A stretch of DNA of 64,000 bases from Glandiceps talaboti (Eukaryota; Hemichordata; Enteropneusta; Spengelidae), in the NCBI RefSeq assembly GCF_964340395.1, contig NC_135559.1:1826001-1890000 (forward strand). The letters run 5' to 3'. Both the position numbers and the translations under genes were made by a program. The notes below the pieces were generated by a model. The model was not told the origin of the DNA. It made no database searches and worked only from the letters and a program-made list of their open reading frames with translations. Shown in pieces: positions 37,100 to 50,869 of this stretch. The first letter of the stretch is position 1; each line of letters begins with the position of its first letter.

Positions 37100-37671
37100 G
37101 CCAATCAGTGGCATCCATCCAAGAGCTTCATAACTGCCTGTTTTTTTAAGCAAAGTTTCAGATGCCTGGTATACATCTACAGTAGAGAGGAAGAACTCTG
37201 CAATGAAATACACCAAGCCACATACATTAACAATTATTTAGTAGGTCTACTCTGATAAAAAACTTATGCCTTAAGGGAACTTAAATTTAACCTACTGGCA
37301 TTAGCATGGCATTAACATGGAGATAATACCACCAAGACAATTCTCTCAGCTATTGGTGTGGAGAGCTTAAAACCAAGACAAGTGTATGGGCTACTGTTAC
37401 TTGGCTTCTTCAAGAGGAATGAAAACGCTAACAAACATCCACTTATACTTTTTTCAGACAATAACGGATACTACCACATAATCAGAAGACAAGTAATGAC
37501 TAGACTGATTTTCAATTCGTTCATGCTGAAAATATGCAGACAGAGACATTCCTGTGAGTCAAATATGTCCTCAACACTAACAGACATTTGTCAATTGCAA
37601 GTACAGTAATGCCAAGCTAAGCATGGAATTTTTTTATGCAGACAAAATTTGTCTGTGAATACAGATCAGAG

Positions 37672-37702
37672 GTGTGTGTGTGTGTTTGTATTTGTGTTTG
37701 TT

Positions 37703-37742
<40 letters not shown>

Positions 37743-37817
37743 CAAATATGATGCATGATGTACATGTACATACGTACGTACGTACGTACGTACGTACGTA
37801 CGTACGTACGTACGTAC
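37672..37817. repeat. TG run followed by a TACG tetranucleotide array
   Basis: A TG microsatellite (37672-37740) is followed by an uninterrupted TACG array of about 12 units (37771-37817). The array is self-complementary and has a CpG in each unit. Confidence 0.95.
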
Positions 37818-38055
37818 ATATGTACGTATGCATGGTTGGATGGATGTATGCATGGATGTATGTTAGTATAGATCATGTGTGCATATATGTATACGAATGC
37901 ATATATGTACAAAATGTATGAACATGTACATGTATGTATACAATGTAATTACACTTGTACATGTACATGTATGTATACAGCTATTTCTAAACTGTTACTG
38001 ATATTGGTTTGGAGTTAGCATTCACCTTTCAATACTAAACAAGAAGGCAAATATC

Positions 38056-38063
38056 AACTACAA

Positions 38064-38118
<55 letters not shown>

Positions 38119-38122
38119 TACC
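38056..38122. repeat. ACATAC hexanucleotide microsatellite
   Basis: About 10 uninterrupted 'cacata' units. Confidence 0.95.
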
Positions 38123-38374
38123 AGTTCTATTGACACTTGACTCCTTTGACCTACATCACAGCATACCTCACAACACACCTTGGGTATTATATAAACTAAG
38201 ATTCAATACATTAACATGGAAATGTACCACATGTATCTCCTTGACATTCACGGTATTTGCATATACACATTCTGATAGGGCTTCCCTTAGAGGCCCAGTC
38301 TGAGTTAGGAAAATTTAGGAAAAAGTTGTCCGGCAGAAAAATAGAAAAGGGTTGTCCAAAACAAAAGAATAATT

Positions 38375-38505
38375 CTATGTATTCATTTTGTATATTTGTA
38401 TCATACGATTCTTTGAAAGTGTAGCTTATTTTTGTTATCTGGTGAAATAAATTTCATTCATTCATTCATTCATTCATTCATTCATTCATTCATTCATTCA
38501 TTCGT
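38375..38505 (+). mobile_element. Retroposon 3' tail with CATT microsatellite
   Basis: 'attcattttgtatatttgta', 'ctttgaaagtgtagcttatt' and 'gttatctggtgaaataaat' precede a CATT run. The same tail occurs at 58815-58925. A conserved 3' sequence followed by a tetranucleotide run is typical of LINE or SINE insertions. Confidence 0.65.
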
Positions 38506-40639
38506 TATCATTATGGTTCCACTGATAAGACACCAGTGATGTGAGAACCTAGGATTGAAATTGTGGCCTTTGTACATGTATTCATTTATAGCTTGTACAT
38601 GTATACTGGTATCACTACAGATGGATGAACAGACTGTACAGGCCACGATCAATGTATAGGGACTCAATAACTAACCTTTGAACTGTGAAAGAAATGAAAA
38701 TGTATATGTATGAACAGTTGGTGATTCAGCTGCGATTTCAGTTGTGCATACCAAAGTAGACAGAGGTGGTGACATGACTTAACACTTGGTGACATCACCA
38801 ACAGTTTATGGTTAATGACTACATATGAGTAAATGGATTATACATCCTTATCATCAGTGCATGTTAAAAGCTAAACAATATTACACACACATCTATTGGA
38901 TATTATGTACACTTCTTGTGAAATTGACAGAAATCTATGATTGATTGGCTGTACTTCAGGAGGAGACTGGTTGTTTTCACTTTTATCTCATGAAACAAAT
39001 ACTTAAAAAGTTTCAGTTTCATGCAATAATTGAATGGCGTAGAGACTGACAATCGCATGGCATACACATTTAGTGTATATTAGTAAAAGGCTAATACAAT
39101 GTAGCTGACATTATGATAATGTCATAACATAGTGAAAGGAATAATACAGGCAGTGACAAAACCACTTTGAATTTCTGAGTGCCCCTTTTACAACCTGACA
39201 GATTTGATTTACATCACTGCAGTTATTGCCTTACTGTTTCAGAACACTTCGACAACCGTTTTCAGTTTTAAAATGTCAGAAGTGTTTCTCCAACAGGAGG
39301 ATCAACCTTCTGGCCTTGGATCAGTGAACTCTAAATAGAGGTAAGGGTTCTTAAATATTCTTGTGAAAATTGATCGGATGATCACGATGAGTGCTTTATA
39401 TGGTCACCAGTCGACTGTGATTTACCATGGACAAAAGTGACAACAGACCTGTGATGTACAATGTATCCACATACTTCCTCTGACATATCACCTGACAGGT
39501 CAAAGTTCATCACCTTAAACCACGCCAACATTTGTTGTGCACATTGTAATTACTAGACACACTGGCATGATAAATCACTGTCCATTCTGGTTCAGTGTGT
39601 CTGTTGTCAACAGATATTTACTATATTATAATGTATAAGGTGAAGTCACAGGGCTCAGTCTCAGATTGTGCAAATAACCACATGAAGTGAAAGTGAATTT
39701 GTATTGTTTTTTCTGAACTCAGGTAAGTTATACATGCTGGTCCTATATCAAAAACACTGCAACTGTATGTATTACAATGTATATGATTATAAAGGTATAC
39801 ACAGCCTTCCTGCAGCAATGTAATGAGAATTTTTGTGTTTGCGTAATTCCCCAAATCAACAAACCTTGAGTCTCGCTTACACAATGCGTGCATGCGTGCG
39901 TGCGTGTGTGTGTGTGTATTCCTGTGTGTTTGCAAGTGAGTCTTGTGTGTATGTACACTTGCGTCTTTGCATGTACAGTATGTGTGTATGTGTGTGTGTA
40001 TGTGTCACTTATACATTTGCATATCGTTTGTATGCAGGTATGCAATAATAATTTCGGTATTGTACTGCAGTGAAATTTGAAAATATCACTAGTATGCACA
40101 CGCAAAGTGCAAGTAATCTCTGGTAGGTATGTAATAATACAAAGGCAGACCAGGGCACAGCTGGTGTTGTTGTTTCAAGTAACTTACACCTAATTTGGCA
40201 AGGCATGAGGATTTTGAGAAAAACAGATTTAATAGTATTAGTAATCCAGGCAACTCATTGTGATGTGATGACATACATGAAGCAGGAACACTTTAATTCC
40301 TAGATGTATACGTAATTAATCAAAGTCTTCCAAATAAGTGGTGTGTGTACAGGAATGGAAAAAGTCAGTCATCAGACACACACATACTTGAGACATGTTA
40401 CACAGGAAGTGAAGATATGTCTGTGGTTGTACCGGAGTCAAACAAGACATGCTAAATACAAATGTATAAGACAGAATTATTTTATGACGAGTTGATGGGC
40501 AGAAAACCTTGTTGGAGCTAGGATAATGTCTACATGTATGTCCCTTTGAATAGGGCTTTAATAAGTGAGAGTCTACATTATTGATGAACTGTGAGTGACA
40601 CCCATATCACACACCATGAAGTTTTGTTGAAGGTCTAGA

Positions 40640-40930
40640 AAGGTTAAGAGAAAAATCCAGTTAGACATATTGCTCAATTTTCTGCTTTGTACACTTGTAT
40701 TGATTACTGCTATCAACTTACATATTATGTGATAGAATACTCAGTAATTAGCTCAAAACTTGTGTAAATGAAGCTCTGCTATACTTGACATGTGTTCAGC
40801 CTCAGCCATTTTGGTTTCTTGCAAGGGTTTCTGGGAAACCACTGGTGATGACATCGCTCATTTCTTTGTCATGAAAAATATATTGTACAACCATAATCCT
40901 TTTGTCTTGACACTTAGTATTTGTCATGAC
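40640..40930 (+). repeat. Interspersed repeat family, copy 1
   Basis: 'gtacacttgtattgattact', 'atacttgacatgtgttcagc', 'ttgcaagggtttctgggaaa' and 'ttttgtcttgaca' are shared in order with 44040-44310. A partial minus copy lies at about 43060-43190. Class unknown; no coding capacity. Confidence 0.65.
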
Positions 40931-43059
40931 ATTGTCATCAAACAGTCACCGATATCACAATACCATATCACATGTACCATAATAGTCATGATAAGTAATA
41001 AGTTACTGGTAGGTGTTATCATCTTCTGCATTCTAGTGTACATGTACTCTATTTATGCTATAAATAAGAACATATCTGTCTGTAAGTTACTTTGCCCTGG
41101 CAATACTTGGAGCACTACAAATGTAGATAAAACTCCACAGAGACAAAAAAATATAGCATGCTATAATTGCAACATGTAATTTTTTTTGTATTTATTTTCT
41201 TTACATGTAGTGATGTACATGTGTATGTCCAAACAACAAGAGATACTAACAGTTGAATCTGATTTTATATGTACATATTTCATATGAAGGAAAGAATTAA
41301 CTTTGTTTTATTTACATATAATGATATATACATATATCTATATATAGTTATACTAATTACTATATACAAAGTCATTTTTATTTTTGTCTTTCTTTTTTTA
41401 CATGTACATTAGTCATTATTGTGCTAAGGATGTCATTATCTGATGTACATTGTCACAACAGATGTCCAAGACTAAACTGTTTACATTCAACTTTATACAT
41501 GAATGTTGCGAATGAAACAAAACAAAACTCTTGGTAAATAGATAAATTAGATAGAATTTAGAGAACAACTTTTTAAAATCAAAACAACCTAACATGTTTT
41601 TGAACTGTGCTACCACAGCTGATAAAACAGTTTTGAAAGATAAACAGTTTTTGAAGTCGTGACTCTACCTCACAATTATCTATATATGCTTTTATCTAAA
41701 TATCTTTGCCTAACACAACATTCCACATAACAGTCATGGTTTCACAACAATGTGTACAACCTTACAATGACAAATACTGATCTACATCTCCATGTAGATA
41801 AACAACACTGTATCATTTATTGTAAACTCATTTCTGCTACTGTCATGAAAACTAGAACTGATACTACATGTATTCAGTTGACCAACCAAACAAACCACAG
41901 TATTTGATCTAAACTATGCCATTTTGTATATTGTGGAAAAAGTCAAGACAGGTGCAAAACTGATCTCCTCCAGCACCATTTTCAAATATTTACCAGCTAT
42001 GGTTGATGGACGTACCTTTGACAAAATGACAAAATGCTACACCAACCAGCCAGCTGCCATTACCTATGTAATGTTTAGATCATAGCACATTTAACTGTAG
42101 AACCATAGTAAATACATACTTGTCCAGGCAGTCATACTAATTTTGATAAACAACATCAAAATATAACTGAATTTTAAATCATCTAATTTCACTTCTTACA
42201 ATAAACTATTCATAACATGGTTTGTGCTTTTAAAATGCTTATTATATTCCCTTGCCCAAACACAGCTACAAAATGACTTTATTGTCTGTAAGTACATGTG
42301 TATAATACTAAAGTATCAATAATTCATACAGTATTTTTAGACTATCGAGAAGACCCAGCATTTCAAGGACATATAATGTCTGTGTAAATATCAATCAAAG
42401 AATTTATCTAGTCAACACTCAGTGACTACACATTGTATCCTATAATTTTATGCAAATTATAACTTGAAATGTGTAGTGTCCTTTGAAAATAAATTTGACA
42501 ATATACCATCAAAGATTTCTGAATGATTACTACAAATATGCTAATACATACATTGTATATGTAACTGAGTTTCATTTCCACATTCTGAAACAATGCACAT
42601 GAAAGAATGTTGGTTTACAAATTTGTGTCAAAGGTCATCTCTTCCATTTATGGCTTTGGTAAGTCAAGGTGTGAACCCCCTGTTAGCTTTATCATAAATG
42701 TTTTGGTATGACAGACCAGGTACATACCATGCATATAGTATTACAGTGTTTCCGCTGCCTGCTTGCCAAATCGCAAAATGCGAATAAAATCTGCTATATT
42801 CTTATCAGAGAGATGCTTATTCTTCATAGCGTAAACATTGAAATTTGACACTGTTTTTGTATTATTGAAATGACTACATCATATTACATAACTTGTTATG
42901 GATAGGAAGACATCATTTCCTTGTACTTATATCTAGTATTATAAGACTTTCACACACGGTCAATGAACTTCTAGAATTCCATTCTTCAAATGACTCATTT
43001 ACAAACATGAATGGAATCATAAAATGACATTTTTATTCCCATCTTCATCTCTTCTGGAA

Positions 43060-43190
43060 CCAAGACCAAGACATGGGTAAAAATGATGTCATCACAAGAT
43101 GTTTCCCATAAAGCCTTGCAGGAAAACCCCAATATAGCTCAGCTGAACACATCATGTGCAGTAGGGCTTCTTTACTAGATTTGAAAGTTG
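43060..43190 (-). repeat. Interspersed repeat family, partial minus copy
   Basis: Read on the minus strand it contains 'aagaagccctactgca', 'ctgcaagg' and 'tgatgacatca'-like words in the same order as the copies at 40640 and 44040. Confidence 0.5.
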
Positions 43191-44039
43191 GGTTCTCACT
43201 GGAACCTGAGTCACACCATGCACCAGAAGTAAATGAGTACATAAGCAGCTTGAATCTTTCACTAGTTCGTACCTGAGTAGGCTTTTTTTCAACAAGATTG
43301 AAACAGAATGGAAATGAATTCTCGCTACCTGCAATAGCATTTTACCTCATGCAAGAGGGTCCAAATAGAACAAGAATGTTGATTTATTCTCCCACGTGCC
43401 TAAACTAATGCTTGTGAAGTGCATGGAGCAGAAGTTATGGTGTCAACCAAGAAAGTGAATGTTTGCTTATTTTATGATGCACCTAGGCAGTAATATTCAA
43501 TTTCAGTGAATTGACTGGAACCATAAAGGCACTGTAACACTCTACATGGTAATTTACAAACAAACAAATGTAGATGAATGTACCAGTAATGGCAGTTTCA
43601 AGGTTAGATTACAAAGTAATGGTGACTCTAAAAGAACACACCTATGCTTTCTATGATGTTCTAACTGAACAAAATATTCAATGATAGGTCTTGGCGACTT
43701 GGTATGTATATATTTCAACTTTCATTATTACAGTGTACACAAATGAATGTAATTAGACTTTGCATACATCATGACAGACGGTGCTTCCAGCATAGAAATG
43801 CGATTTACTTTGTCCAGATTCAATCAATTCATGTTCTGGCTTCAATGTTACAAGTAGACACTGAATATTATATAACATGAAGACTTCATTGGCAAGACCT
43901 ATACTACTGACTAGAGGTGACTTATCATCACATTTTATTATTGATAAAGGGAAACAGTTGATTTTCTGTCAGTTAATCTGGTGTAATGGAAATGTCAAGT
44001 TAGAAATATTTCTGTCTTTAGTACACTTGTATTGATTAC

Positions 44040-44310
44040 TGCTATTAACTTAATTAAAGGAAAAGTCCAGTCAGGAGTATTTCTGCCTATAGTACACTTG
44101 TATTGATTAATATGATCAACTTACATGTGCTTTGGGTGATAAAACAGCACCTTGATAACTTACTCAACTTTGAAATCTTGTAAAGAAGCCCTATTGCACT
44201 TGACATGTACTCAGCAATTTTGGGGATTACCTGCAAGGGTTTATGGGAAAACCCCTTATGATGGCATCACAAACACCCTAATCTTGTTGTCTTGACAAAT
44301 ACAAAGAATG
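44040..44310 (+). repeat. Interspersed repeat family, copy 2
   Basis: Shares 'gtacacttgtattgatta', 'cacttgacatgtactcagc', 'ctgcaagggtttatggg' and 'ttgttgtcttgacaaa' with 40640-40930. The first part ('acacttgtattgattactgc') is additionally duplicated at about 44023. Confidence 0.65.
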
Positions 44311-46800
44311 TAAACAACCTAGGAAGAGTTTGGTGACTGATGGCTGTATTAATAGAAATTTTGCATAAAACTTACAATTACGTATTTGAGTTTGATTTTC
44401 GCAACTCTGAGATGGTGGTAAGAAATAAGTAGAGGACATGGCACTTTAACATGTTCAGGACGCATGCTTGGGAAACAATCAGACATACATTGTATTACAA
44501 AAATATAGGTCACAGCAAAATCTATCATGATGATAAAAATCAAATAAATGATAGTAACTATGGCAACTATGATCCATGTATTTCATAGGGTTTGAAACTG
44601 ATCACTTTTTCACAGTTTTACTTCTGTCATCATACATCAGTACATGTACTGAACTGATTTTAGGGTTTCAACATTTTGATATCTCTAATCTTCATTTGAT
44701 TACACAAACCTTTGGTAAACTATGAAACAAACATTTCAAGATCTTCATGATAAAATCTACGGGCGGTATGGGGAAAATGTCCTTCATTATATTCTTGTCA
44801 GTTGAATTATAAATAACCTACTTTGGTGAAATCTGAAGGCAATAGAGAACTTGCAAACCTGCCATGTTGCATGTTGCATCATGGGAAATATGACAATAAA
44901 TACTAATCACTTAGTATTGTGAACAGTGTTGATACATTGTTTGTAACTACAAATAATCAATTCATAGTTACCCTAACAATTGCGGGAGGTTAATTTCATC
45001 AGTAGCTCCAGATTAGGTATTATGATAACCACAGATAATCCCATAGTCCTTTGCGTCTGAGCATGCTCAGTCTGGATTGCAAGTTCCCTATTTATATGAC
45101 TCCCTCTACTTGCACCTGTGTCAACATTTTGGCTAATTTAAAAGTTTTTAAAAATATAGCCGTTTTTATTGAATTCCAGACAGTCACTTTATTTTGTCTG
45201 GGAAGCAATATATTGAGAGATGTGCTGAAAGAAACTGACTTTTGAAAAGAAAACACTTGAGGAAAAGAGAGGTTATAATGCTTAACACCTCCATCCAGTA
45301 TAAGCCTTACATTTTTAACGGTATCATTTACAATGTGAATGGTACAACTTGAGTATTAGTTGATTTGACAAAATTCATCATTCTATTTCTGGTATAAGGA
45401 ACTGCATATATTCTCTGCATCAAAAATTTGTGATTTTACATTAACATTGATGAATAAATAATTTTCGCAACCTATACATCAACATAATGCTAAATCAAGT
45501 AACTGATGAATTTCAAACCTTGCTAACACGTGTACAGAAATCTGATTGAATATATAGTTTGCTTACAAGTTTAATTACAAATAAAGACAGTTTTTGAGGT
45601 TGACCTTCAGTAAGGGATGTAGTCACAATCAAATGCATCGAAATTACTCATCCTAACCACTGATTACTAGTGATTACCAGTGAAGACTATTCACTAAACC
45701 ATGTGTACATTTCTTTTGTCGTTTGTTTGTTAATTTATTCAGGTAAACTATGTGTCTTACACATAAAATTTTCCCCTAGAAGTTAAAAAACTGTGTTTAA
45801 ATCACATTTCAATAGAAATCAGGACCATGCACTGTCAGTGGCATAATAGAGGTGTGTGAATGGATTTCCTATTGTTAAGTTTCAATACCCAATGACTCAT
45901 ACAATACACGTTACTTTGTACTTTATATCATATCGTTTTTTGAACTGCAAAATTATCAAAATGACACTGAAGTGAATTTATGCTTTCACTTCCCGGTGAA
46001 CTTGAACCTTTCTGTTTGTATTATTTGTGTGATATCTGTATTGTGGAGTCTATTGTATACTTGTGTGTAACATGTACATGTACGAGAAGGAACTAGGAAG
46101 TGCCATGCTGTGTTGAAAAGTCCTTTTCTATACACAGGAGTTGCTCAGTTCACTCTTAGTCACGACACAATCTGGCATATATCCACGCTGATTAACACAC
46201 TTTTGTGGTTTGTATGAAAGGAAATACAGGAATGTATTGTACATACAATTCCAAAAATAAGCCTGCTATTAAATCGTTGGAATGGGGAGTATTTTCTTTC
46301 CCTTAAATTTCGGGTGGAGCAGCTGGTCGAAGGGTGAAAGAAAAGGAGACCTTCTAAGATCAAATCGATCAACATGATAGATCACGTCATTAAATGCAGT
46401 CTTGCAGGTGTAGTTACACAGTTCCCAATTTTGGGCGCTGCTGCTAGGCAGGTCACACAAGTGTATTTGCATAGTGTCAGTGGGGTGACATGATAATGTT
46501 TTTCTCTTCCCTACAAATTTGGAGTGGAGAATAAGAATTGATATCAATCTGCCAATTCTACGCCAAAATGATAGTCTGGTTTTTAATCCAGCATTTAATA
46601 AATATATTGTTTTACCCAAAATCACTGGTTAATTTACTACAAAACTTAAATAAATTAAGGTTTTCAAAAAAAAACACCAAATACTTATTTATTAACTTCG
46701 TGAGCAGCCATAATAAACAGAACAGGGGTGTCGAGAGTTCGTGACAGGCGTAGCAATTGACGACTGTATGACTAAAAATTGAATAAAAAAGTCATTTTAC

Positions 46801-47216
46801 CTGAACTTCCCGGGAGAAGATCTCACAGACAACACGTTTGAGACGTATGTAGGCTTATAACCTGCAAGGAATCTCGTGGAATGGTTGGATTTGAACTTCT
46901 ACGTAACAATTTACTGTAGTGGCCTCCAGTCAGTTCCACAGTTCATGCAAGCAGGATGGACTATACACACCAGAAACCAGGTTAAAATGATTACGCGGCC
47001 ATTAAAGTAACGCGTGCAGTTTATCGAATAGAAAAATAAAAATTGCTAAATTTGATGTACCATGAGTAATTAAAAAGTATGAACCCCTACTTTAGTGCAA
47101 TATCTCGCTGATTTAAAAGGGAAAGGATAGTACTACAACAATTTAAATGAATACTTGAACGGAAGTGCCTTTTTTCTGGGCAGATGTAAATATCATTGCG
47201 AATGAACCCGGAAGTA
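46801..47216 (-). promoter_or_regulatory. Candidate PAK promoter and untranslated first exon (weak)
   Basis: On the minus strand 'gggaagttcag' is followed by 'gtaaaatg' at 46800, a usable 5' splice site. Upstream are ETS-like words 'cggaagtg' (47160) and 'ccggaagta' (47208-47216), common in TATA-less animal promoters. This is one possible source of the 5' leader spliced to 28721. Evidence is compositional only. Confidence 0.2.
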
Positions 47217-47793
47217 AGGAGTACATACGATAAAATTATTTATCGAGTTCTTGTCGTTCTGGTATCTGAGGATGGGGAAAATGAGAGTTTATTGCCGGCA
47301 AAAAGAGAGGAAAAGCTAATTTGCATCTGAACTTATAATAGAAAAAAAGTGCGTCTAAGGGGGATACAAGGAAAAAAAGCTGTCATGTGCAGATGCAGAA
47401 GTTCCTGACACCACTTCCAAAAAACATTGTGTCAACATTTTTTTTTAGTTCGCACAAGTTGCTATGACAGCAACTGAAATTGTCTTTTTTTGACGGGTCA
47501 TTTCAGGTGATTTGCAAACTTATGCTATGTAATAATGTCACATTTTTCTCTATGTTTTCAATGATCAACATTCAATCACACCAGCGCACGCACTTTGGGG
47601 GGGGGGGGGGCTCACTCCCTTGTCGTTTTTTACTATTTTCCCTGTGGCCGCACTGGAAATTAGTTACATTCCCAAAGTTGCAATATCGTAGCCTATATAT
47701 AACCAATCATGACAAGGGGCGACTCTTTAAACATGACTACACTTCCTATTACAAGCTGTAAATGTTTGATTTCTAATTTGTTTGCATAACCCA

Positions 47794-47913
47794 TCGAACT
47801 GAACTTTTGTTCCACTGATGATACAAACCTGTCAATTGCACTACAAGTAATTTTCAACTGCACACTTCATGTACAATTTTAAAGTTTGTGTTTGGAACAA
47901 AAGTTCAATTCGA
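47794..47913. mobile_element. 120-bp foldback element
   Basis: 'tcgaactgaacttttgttcc' (47794) and 'ggaacaaaagttcaattcga' (ends 47913) are inverse ends with one mismatch around a non-coding core. Confidence 0.65.
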
Positions 47914-48129
47914 TACTTGTGGTTTACCAAGACACAGGAATTTTCGTTTGAACCTCCTGTAGTTTAGACACTTGTGTGACCCGAGCTACGTTTCAGAATA
48001 TAATAAAATATCAATAATATTGACATATTTTTCCAAGAATATGTGAAAGAGGTAAAATAGAACTGGTTTCTAGGATCGTGGAAGTCCACACACCGCGTAA
48101 TGACGCATTCTAAAATGGCAGAAACTCGT

Positions 48130-48355
48130 CAAACCACAAACAAACAAACAAACAAACAAATAAATACATACATACTGACAAGCATCAACAAGAAAGTAAT
48201 TACAAATCATTATCAACTGCAAGAATTGCTATGTACAATTGTGGCCATTTCGCATATAGGAAAACATAGTAATTCTTGTAGTTGATAATCTCTTGTTGAT
48301 GCTTGTCAGTATTTATTTATTTATTTATTTATTATTTATTTATTTGTTGTTTGTT
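48130..48355. mobile_element. Foldback element with nested simple-repeat ends
   Basis: The left arm ('aaacaaacaaat', 'actgacaagcatcaacaaga', 'atcaactgcaagaatt', 'ctatgt') is mirrored by the right arm ('acatagtaattcttgtagtt', 'gataatctcttgttgatgct', 'tgtcagtatttatttatt'). Even the flanking AAAC/AAAT runs are inverted. Confidence 0.7.
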
Positions 48356-48384
48356 TTTGTTTTTTTAATTAATCAATTTATTTT

Positions 48385-48387
48385 GTT

Positions 48388-48468
<81 letters not shown>
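48385..48468. repeat. GT dinucleotide microsatellite
   Basis: About 40 uninterrupted GT units. Confidence 0.97.
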
Positions 48469-48469
<1 letters not shown>

Positions 48470-48657
48470 TGCTATCGTAAACATAACTAAATAGCCCGAG
48501 TGCCCTGTGGTCATACAATATCTTCCCGGCAATCCAAATTCTTTATAGTTTTTAATAGATGATTGCCTAAATCTTAATGTGGTGAATAAAAATGTTCATC
48601 AGCTTGGTAGATCAAGTGACTTGAGTATAAAACACAAGCCTTTCAAATTTTTTTTTA

Positions 48658-48812
48658 GCATTGAGCTTTCAATCTGTCTATCTTGTCGACGATCCTCATC
48701 AGAATGGTAAATTCCCGTCTGCTGATCATACCGCCACCTAGTGGCCAATTTTAACTATGAAATTTGTCATTTTGATGAGGATTGTCGACAAGACAGATCG
48801 AAAGCTCAATGC
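48658..48812. mobile_element. mariner-like MITE with TA flanks
   Basis: The left arm 'gcattgagctttcaatctgt' with 'cttgtcgacgatcctcatca' is inverted on the right ('tgatgaggattgtcgacaag', 'agctcaatgc'). TA lies immediately outside both ends (48656-48657 and 48813-48814), the Tc1/mariner target. The core holds 'ccgccacctagtggcc', another CTCF-like word. Confidence 0.75.
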
Positions 48813-49523
48813 TATAAGAAATTGTACTGCTTATGTGTTATAGCACCTGTATTAGTCGTATTGTGTTATATCCACCTATTTACATATAATCACGAACTGT
48901 TTCATTTAACATAAACATAAATCATGTAAATTAATGGTTTGGAAGCACTGTGATGGATGGAACCTATATCCTTATAGGTGCTTATAGTATATATATTAGT
49001 TTTGTGATAGTCTATAATTAATTTTATAATTTTCAATCATTGGAAGTTATTAAATGGAGACATTCTACAATCCTACTGGATTTGCTGGTATTTTGAGAGG
49101 CAATAGTTTCACGTCCTATTCTGGACGTTTCTTCAGACTAACTGACTGATGGTCTAATGACAGGTGATTGGTCATGTGATGGACGCATGGTGAAGTGCGC
49201 ATAATTAGTGATGATGTATGATTTGATTTCTTTGTGGTTGATTAATTCAATAAAACTCATTTTTCTGGGGGTTTCTTTCCAAGTCTAGTCTTTTCTTCCA
49301 GCTGAATATTCACTCTCTTTGTTGTTGACTGTATAAAGACACTATGTGTCCTTTCTTCTATGCAATGAAAATGTAATTTTTCATATCGATTAGGTAACAT
49401 AGTCATCGCCGCCTTTCCATGGAAATCGAAAACAAACGACACTAAAAGATGGAAATAGAGGTATACAAAAAATCGAGCCATATCATCAGTTCAGAATTCA
49501 ATCAGAGTGCAACCTCCTGTACA

Positions 49524-49723
49524 TATGTACATACATACATACCGTACATACATACATACATACATACATACATACATACATACATACATACATACATACA
49601 TACATACACTCATACATACATACCGTACATACATACATACATACATACATACATACATACATACATACATACATACATACATACATACATACACTCATAC
49701 ATACATACATACACACACCTGCA

Positions 49724-49768
<45 letters not shown>

Positions 49769-49790
49769 GCAGAGACACACACACACATGT
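49524..49790. repeat. ATAC and CA microsatellite block
   Basis: Two long CATA runs are separated by 'actcatacatacataccg' and followed by CA runs interrupted by 'cctgcagacac' twice. The first CATA run begins 'taccgtacata', repeated at about 49622, which indicates a segmental duplication within the block. Confidence 0.95.
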
Positions 49791-50700
49791 ATATATTGGT
49801 TCATGTGTGGAAATGAGTGCTAATACAGTAACACAACATTGCTGTAAATAGGCTAATGATGATGAAGATGAAGATGAAGATTGCCCAAAAAGTACACTTA
49901 CCAAAAAGGTTTCAAGAGAGTTCAATTTCTCTCTAAATAACTTTTACTTTCAATAAGGAGACCATAAATTACACTATACAAAAATATCATAAAATAAGGT
50001 GTCACCATCTCAAAATAATTCAACAACATTTTTTGTCCAAAATGACAAACTTGATCCCCAATCCCAAACTTAACAATAAGTACATGAAGTATAAAATGAA
50101 ATTCATCAAAATACTCGAAAACATCTAAATAGAAGTTACAGAAAAGAAATTCACAAAAATACATAGTATTAACATCTTGGTATTCAACACAAAAAATAGT
50201 GAACAGGAACAAAAACACAAATATTAGTTGAGACTTACAGAAACACAAAATACTAGTGATCACTTACAGAGAGTCAGTAAAAATCAGTCAGTCCAAGTTA
50301 ACTTACATGAAACTATAGTACATTTCCAAATCGGTCAAAGGAATAAAAAAAATATCTCCCTAATGGCACATTGAAACTTAGAAATGAATCAAAATGCCCT
50401 TTAATTTACACACACAAAAACTAGTAGTTGCGGTTATCCAGACTCTGACACTGGTGGCGATCTTTCTTCCACCACCTTCCACGCTCTGGAACAGTGTTAT
50501 TGATTGATACACAATAGCCACATGGAGAGACTGACCCACAACATGACTTCTGTAGTAAAAACACACTATGGCAATTCTTGCTTAGTATTTTGGTTACTCT
50601 CCAAACAAAGATGATTTTCAAAACAGTATATACCATGATTGCTGTGAAATATATACAGATTGACAAAAATGAAAATTCTAATAATTTTAGTTCAATCAGA

Positions 50701-50869
50701 GGCTGTTACAATAGTGCACGGTTCTTATGCAATGCCCCAGACTCTGTGGGCCAGTGGAAGAGAGAGACCCCCAGTGGTAACTAAGGCTGTCACAATAGTG
50801 CACGGTTCTTATGCAATGCCCCAGACTCTGTGGGACAGTGGAAGAGAGAGACCCCCAGTGGTAACTAAG
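50701..50869. repeat. 84-bp near-identical tandem duplication
   Basis: 'ggctgttacaatagtgcacg' and the following sequence to 'gtggtaactaag' recurs after 84 bp with about two differences, so the duplication is recent. It is in the UXS1 3' flank. Confidence 0.95.

Noticed and set aside
46269-46625. 118-aa minus open frame
   Set aside because: No recognisable domain, no splice sites in phase with PAK or UXS1, ordinary AT-rich sequence.
47597-47610. Homopolymer G runs (also 5065, 8569 and C runs at 2266, 28984) as signals
   Set aside because: Short homopolymers are common and error-prone in assemblies; no context supports a function.
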